In this document: positions 60,746-64,000 of the stretch, one piece after another
How the letters are laid out: every line of letters begins with the position of its first letter
Position numbering within the stretch: position 1 is the first letter of the stretch
NCBI GenBank assembly: GCA_004352715.1
Contig: SCFE01000116.1
Location: 1,258,123 to 1,322,122 of the forward strand
Length of the DNA: 64,000 nucleotides
Origin: Hofstenia miamia
Lineage: Eukaryota; Xenacoelomorpha; Acoela
Reading direction: 5' to 3'
The notes under the pieces: model-generated
Told to the model about the DNA's origin: nothing
The model's database searches: none
Seen by the model: the letters and a program-made list of their open reading frames with translations, nothing else
Program-made: the position numbers and the translations under genes

Positions 60746-62131
60746 ATGGGACACGATAGCATTGGTCGGTTTTCTGACACTCTCACTGAAAAATTGCAAA
60801 ATGACATTTTTCAAGGCATTTGCGATGATAAAGAAGCTAAGAAATTCATATTCTCAAAAGCAAAGACTCCACTATATGCACTTTTCCAAAAACTTGACAA
60901 AGACCTCGCGGCAGAAGCTCTTTTTTGTCTTTATAAGTTAACAAAAACCAGTGATGAAAACATGATTTGCGCGAAAAATTTGAATTTGAATTCAAATTCA
61001 AACTTAACTAATAGTATTGCAACGCTTGAAGTAAACAACAATGAACACGTTGATTGCATTAACAATCAAATGCAAAATTAATCTTCGAAATTCAATTATG
61101 ATATTCAGTTTCCTACAACACCTCGCTTCAAAAAATGCACAATAAAAGAAATGCCTAAAGACACCACAATACTATTCATTGGAAATTCGATCTTCAAATA
61201 TATTCAAGCGGAAAAGTTGATTATTAACCAAAAATGCTGTTTTCATTCATACTATGGCAAGAACACAATTGAACTCATAGATGTTGTGAAATCATATGAA
61301 AAAATCGACATTGATACGGTAATTCTGAACACTGGGATAATTGAAGCTCTAAACTGTAAAGAAGAGAAATTAAGTGCAATAGAAAATTTCAAGAAGAACG
61401 TTTTGGACATAATGGACGAGGTAGAGCAAAAATTTTCCCCAAAGCAGATTGTACTCTCTGAAATTACGCCCGTAACGAAAGAAGAGAGCTTACCTCAAAA
61501 CAAATTTATATATTATTTTAATTTAGTGCTTAACGAAATCTCCGAAAATAACAGAAAAGTTAAAATTATCAAGTTTTTTGAGAGTTTTCTTGTTGGTGAA
61601 GGAAATATACAAATAAAAAGAAGTCTTCTAGCAAAAGACGGAATACATCTCTCTAGGAAAGGAATCTCTGTAGTTGTAAAAGCAATAAAGATATTCTTCA
61701 ATCATTATGAGATGATTCACAGGAAAATGAACTTAATGCGATACNTTAATTTAGTGCTTAACAAAATCTCCGAAAATAACAGAAAAGTTAAAATTATCAA
61801 GTTTTTTGAGAGTTTTCTTGTTGGTGAAGGAAATATACAAATAAAAAGAAGTCTTCTAGCAAAAGACGGAATACATCTCTCTAGGAAAGGAATCTCTGTA
61901 GTTGTAAAAGCAATAAAGATATTCTTCAATCATTATGAGATGATTCACAGGAAAATGAACTTAATGCAATACCAAAGTAAACAAAATCAACAGAGACCTT
62001 TCAGATCAGTCCTTACGGATCCTGGCCGGAGCTACAAAAAAGCACTGGAAGGGAACACCAAATCCCTTGAAGATTCAATAAAAGAGGACTTAAAACAACT
62101 ACTGAAGAAACTTCTTGAAAAACTCAATTAA
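60746..62131 (+). pseudogene. CR1/L2-type LINE ORF1 with esterase-like (SGNH) domain
   Basis: One frame from the ATG at 60746 with a single TAA at 61079-61081. An SGNH-hydrolase layout follows: block I I-G-N-S (about 61178; Gly-Asn-Ser where G-D-S is usual), a middle N-T-G block (about 61329), and block V D-G-I-H-L-S (61641). ORF1 esterase domains are known in CR1/L2-type LINEs, where ORF1 binds RNA; the hydrolase role is unclear. A 228-bp in-frame duplication with one N at its junction (61745) repeats block V. Stop TAA 62129-62131 is one base before the ORF2 ATG. Confidence 0.75.
61518..61973 (+). repeat. 228-bp in-frame duplication inside LINE ORF1
   Basis: The units 61518-61744 and 61746-61973 differ by only a few bases and meet at a single N (61745). 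Most likely an assembly join of two haplotypes or reads. Confidence 0.75.
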
Positions 62132-62132
62132 G

Positions 62133-62424
62133 ATGGCTGAAAGAAAAATTATTGTAAGGTACCGCTTCATTTATGTAGTTTTACTATTGTGTATATGCTT
62201 TAAGAATTTTCGCATTGAGTGTACTACACCAAACAAATATGAACCTATTGTGTATGCTAGACATTGCATTTATGTATGTAATGTTGTTTTTAAAACGATT
62301 TCTCACTACTTATTAAAAAATATTAACCCACTCATTATAAAATTAAAATTAATGCTCGCTGGAGACATACAACCAAATCCAGGCCCTATTGTTCTCGACA
62401 GCAGTGAGGTGAAATCTATTTCAG
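62133..62424 (+). pseudogene. LINE ORF2 N-terminus with hydrophobic leader and 2A-like motif
   Basis: The ATG at 62133 follows the ORF1 stop by one base. About 77 codons lead to the 2A-like motif at 62364-62387. An early hydrophobic run (F-I-Y-V-V-L-L-L-C-I-C-F) resembles a signal or membrane segment. After the motif only about 12 codons remain before the sequence switches to a displaced RT fragment at 62425. The endonuclease N-terminus expected here is missing. Confidence 0.7.
62364..62387 (+). other. 2A-like peptide motif D-I-Q-P-N-P-G-P
   Basis: It matches the 2A consensus D-x-E-x-N-P-G-P with Gln in place of Glu. 2A peptides make the ribosome skip the Gly-Pro bond, giving two proteins from one frame. 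2A-like motifs are known at the ORF2 N-terminus of CR1/L2-type LINEs. Activity of this Gln variant is not shown by sequence. Confidence 0.75.
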
Positions 62425-62735
62425 GACATTACACCAATCTTTAAGAATGGCGACCCTAAGGACTGCAGAAATTATGGGCCCATCTCAATTACCAACACAG
62501 TGTCAAAAATTTTTGAGAAGATCCTATGCAAACAAATTAATTCTTATTTAAATGAAAATAAAATTCTCTCAAATAAGCAATTTGGTTTCAGGCAAGGCTT
62601 CAGCACTGTTGATGCACTGTTAGAACTTACTGAAAAGACACGTTTTTTCCTTAACAAAAAAATTAGTAGTAGCATTGCCCTATTAGATCTTAGCAAGGCT
62701 TTTGATAGTATAGAAACAATTCTGCAAAGATTTCG
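62425..62735 (+). pseudogene. displaced LINE RT fragment (duplicate of 63790 onward)
   Basis: Nearly identical to 63790-64000 (offset 1365). It carries the F-K-N-G-D, N-Y-x-P-I-S, F-G-F-R-Q-G-F-S-T and D-L-S-K-A-F-D RT blocks, then switches to endonuclease sequence. RT normally follows the endonuclease, so this piece is out of order. Confidence 0.8.
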
Positions 62736-64000
62736 TCAATAAAAAAATTCTAGAGGTCCAAGATGCTGCACTTGTTAACAAAGAAATTATTCTACTTGGA
62801 GATTACAATATTAATTATCTCTCCAAACACAAGTCAAAGTACATTAACCATATTTGTGACGAACTTCAAATTGAGCTAATAACTAGCGCAGTTCCCACAA
62901 GAGGAGTTAACTTAATCAATTACTTTTTAACAAACATTGATTACATTCAATTCAAGAGTTTTATTTTTAACTCTTTTTCAAACCACAATTTATGCCTTTT
63001 TGTCTCAAATGAAATTCATCATATCAACATGCTAAATTTGATGACAACATTTTCAAAAAGTCTCTAGAAAATGTCGCATGGGACTACCTCTATACAATGC
63101 ATGATCCTGGTCACATGATTGACTTCAATTTGAAGGAATTAAATATCTGTTTAAATGGTAACGCACCACGTAGAATCAGATACGTAAAAATAGGTGGCTA
63201 CAATAGCAAAAAAAACAAGTAAATAGAGGCTTTAGTGGCAGAAAAGAAAAAAATCTGGAACTCCTTGATTAGTAATCGCACACAATTTAACATTGCTGCA
63301 TATAATGAAGTTAAGGCAAGGCTTTCAAAATTAAAAACGAAGGTAGAAGAGCAAAAATGCAAGCAATTTTTTGAAAAGTTTACCCAAGCAAAAAATAAAT
63401 GGCAGTTCATCAATAAGTTTCTGAACAAGGAAAAGCCTTTTGATTGCAATATTCACGAAATTAAGGTAGACAACAAAATCATTACTAACAACAAATTAAT
63501 TGCAAACAATATGAACAAGGTACTCAAAGATCTTGGTACATATAGAGACAAAGAACAACCATTTATAAACAAGATTGAGCAATCCAAGAACTCGTTAACC
63601 TTCAGTTTTATTACTGATCATGATCTAATTAAGGTTGTTGACAACCTTGACCCCAATATTTCCAATGGAACCTGTGGGGTGCCCGTCTTCATCATAAAAA
63701 AATATATAAAGTATTTCTCAGAATATCTACTGTTTGCTTTTAATTATTCCATCCACACCAATACCTATCCACAATGTCTAAAAAGAGCCGACATTACACC
63801 AATCTTTAAGAATGGCGACCCTAAGGACTGCAGAAATTATGGGCCCATCTCAATTACCAACACAGTGTCAAAAATTTTTGAGAAGATCCTATGCAAACAA
63901 ATTAATTCTTATTTAAATGAAAATAAAATTCTCTCAAATAAGCAATTTGGTTTCAGGCAAGGTTTCAGCACTGTTGATGCACTGTTAGAACTTACTGAAA
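62736..64000 (+). pseudogene. LINE ORF2: endonuclease C-terminus and start of RT
   Basis: I-I-L-L-G-D-Y-N (about 62790) is the G-D-F-N-type block of an APE-like endonuclease, followed by T-R-G-V-N-L-I (about 62900) and the S-N-H-N block (about 62980) near the usual S-D-H. A connecting helical region then leads to RT blocks from 63790 and runs off the window. A TAA near 63222 breaks the frame. The protein would nick target DNA and prime reverse transcription. CR1/L2-type by layout, with ORF1 esterase and 2A. Confidence 0.8.

Noticed and set aside
1-64000. CRISPR arrays, tRNA or rRNA genes
   Set aside because: No short spaced palindromic repeats, no tRNA cloverleaf and no conserved rRNA blocks were seen on reading both strands; a covariance-model scan would be decisive.

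Overview
The window is AT-rich, intron-bearing invertebrate animal DNA from a draft assembly, with N runs at 698-1697, 10836-10839, 20453-20559, 30505-31504, 39202-39230 and 53729-53840. Nearly everything recognisable is mobile DNA. The only candidate host gene is a minus-strand seven-transmembrane, gustatory-receptor-like (GR-like) gene with exons at 44663-45088 and 20739-21574. An arthropod fits a GR-like gene best, but other invertebrates are possible and I do not name a species.

Region by region: 1-11615 is a Ty3/gypsy-type LTR retroelement with gag, protease, RT-RNase H and integrase. In place of a normal end it has a repeat-built linker and an unrecognised module of about 1,000 codons ('ORF3'), followed by an LTR that begins TGTAGC and ends TTACA. 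11725-12830 is the C-terminus of an R2/NeSL-like LINE on the minus strand, and 12850-13405 is the 3' tail of another LINE. 14274-16350 is a non-autonomous DNA element with about 160-bp inverted ends. 18237-19098 is a direct repeat whose first copy looks oddly simplified, and 19185-19990 is a dead LINE RT. Between the two GR-like exons (21.6-44.6 kb) lie further broken ORF3 copies in both orientations (23.15-25.4 kb minus, 25.5-29.35 kb plus, 34.6-37.2 kb minus), a pol-tail/linker piece at 42.1-43.0 kb, and several LTRs, two of them clean solo LTRs with CTAT target duplications.

To the right are a hAT transposase relic (50.4-52.3 kb) beside a mariner-type short element (52312-52760), a Tigger/pogo relic lacking its catalytic core (57.2-58.5 kb), a piggyBac-like relic (59.05-60.58 kb), and a CR1/L2-type LINE (60.7 kb to the window end). 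The LINE has an esterase-like ORF1, a 2A-like NPGP motif near the start of ORF2, and a scrambled ORF2.

The most unusual object is the gypsy-type family with ORF3. In one copy the pol frame runs through TGA codons into the linker. Most in-frame stops in the main copy are TGA, and several sit where related proteins carry Arg (CGA), which suggests CpG decay in a methylated genome. The linker is made of repeats about 16-39 codons apart that carry a short peptide motif, and this motif differs between two subfamilies. ORF3 is unknown to me; one block holds a PD...ExK-like signature.
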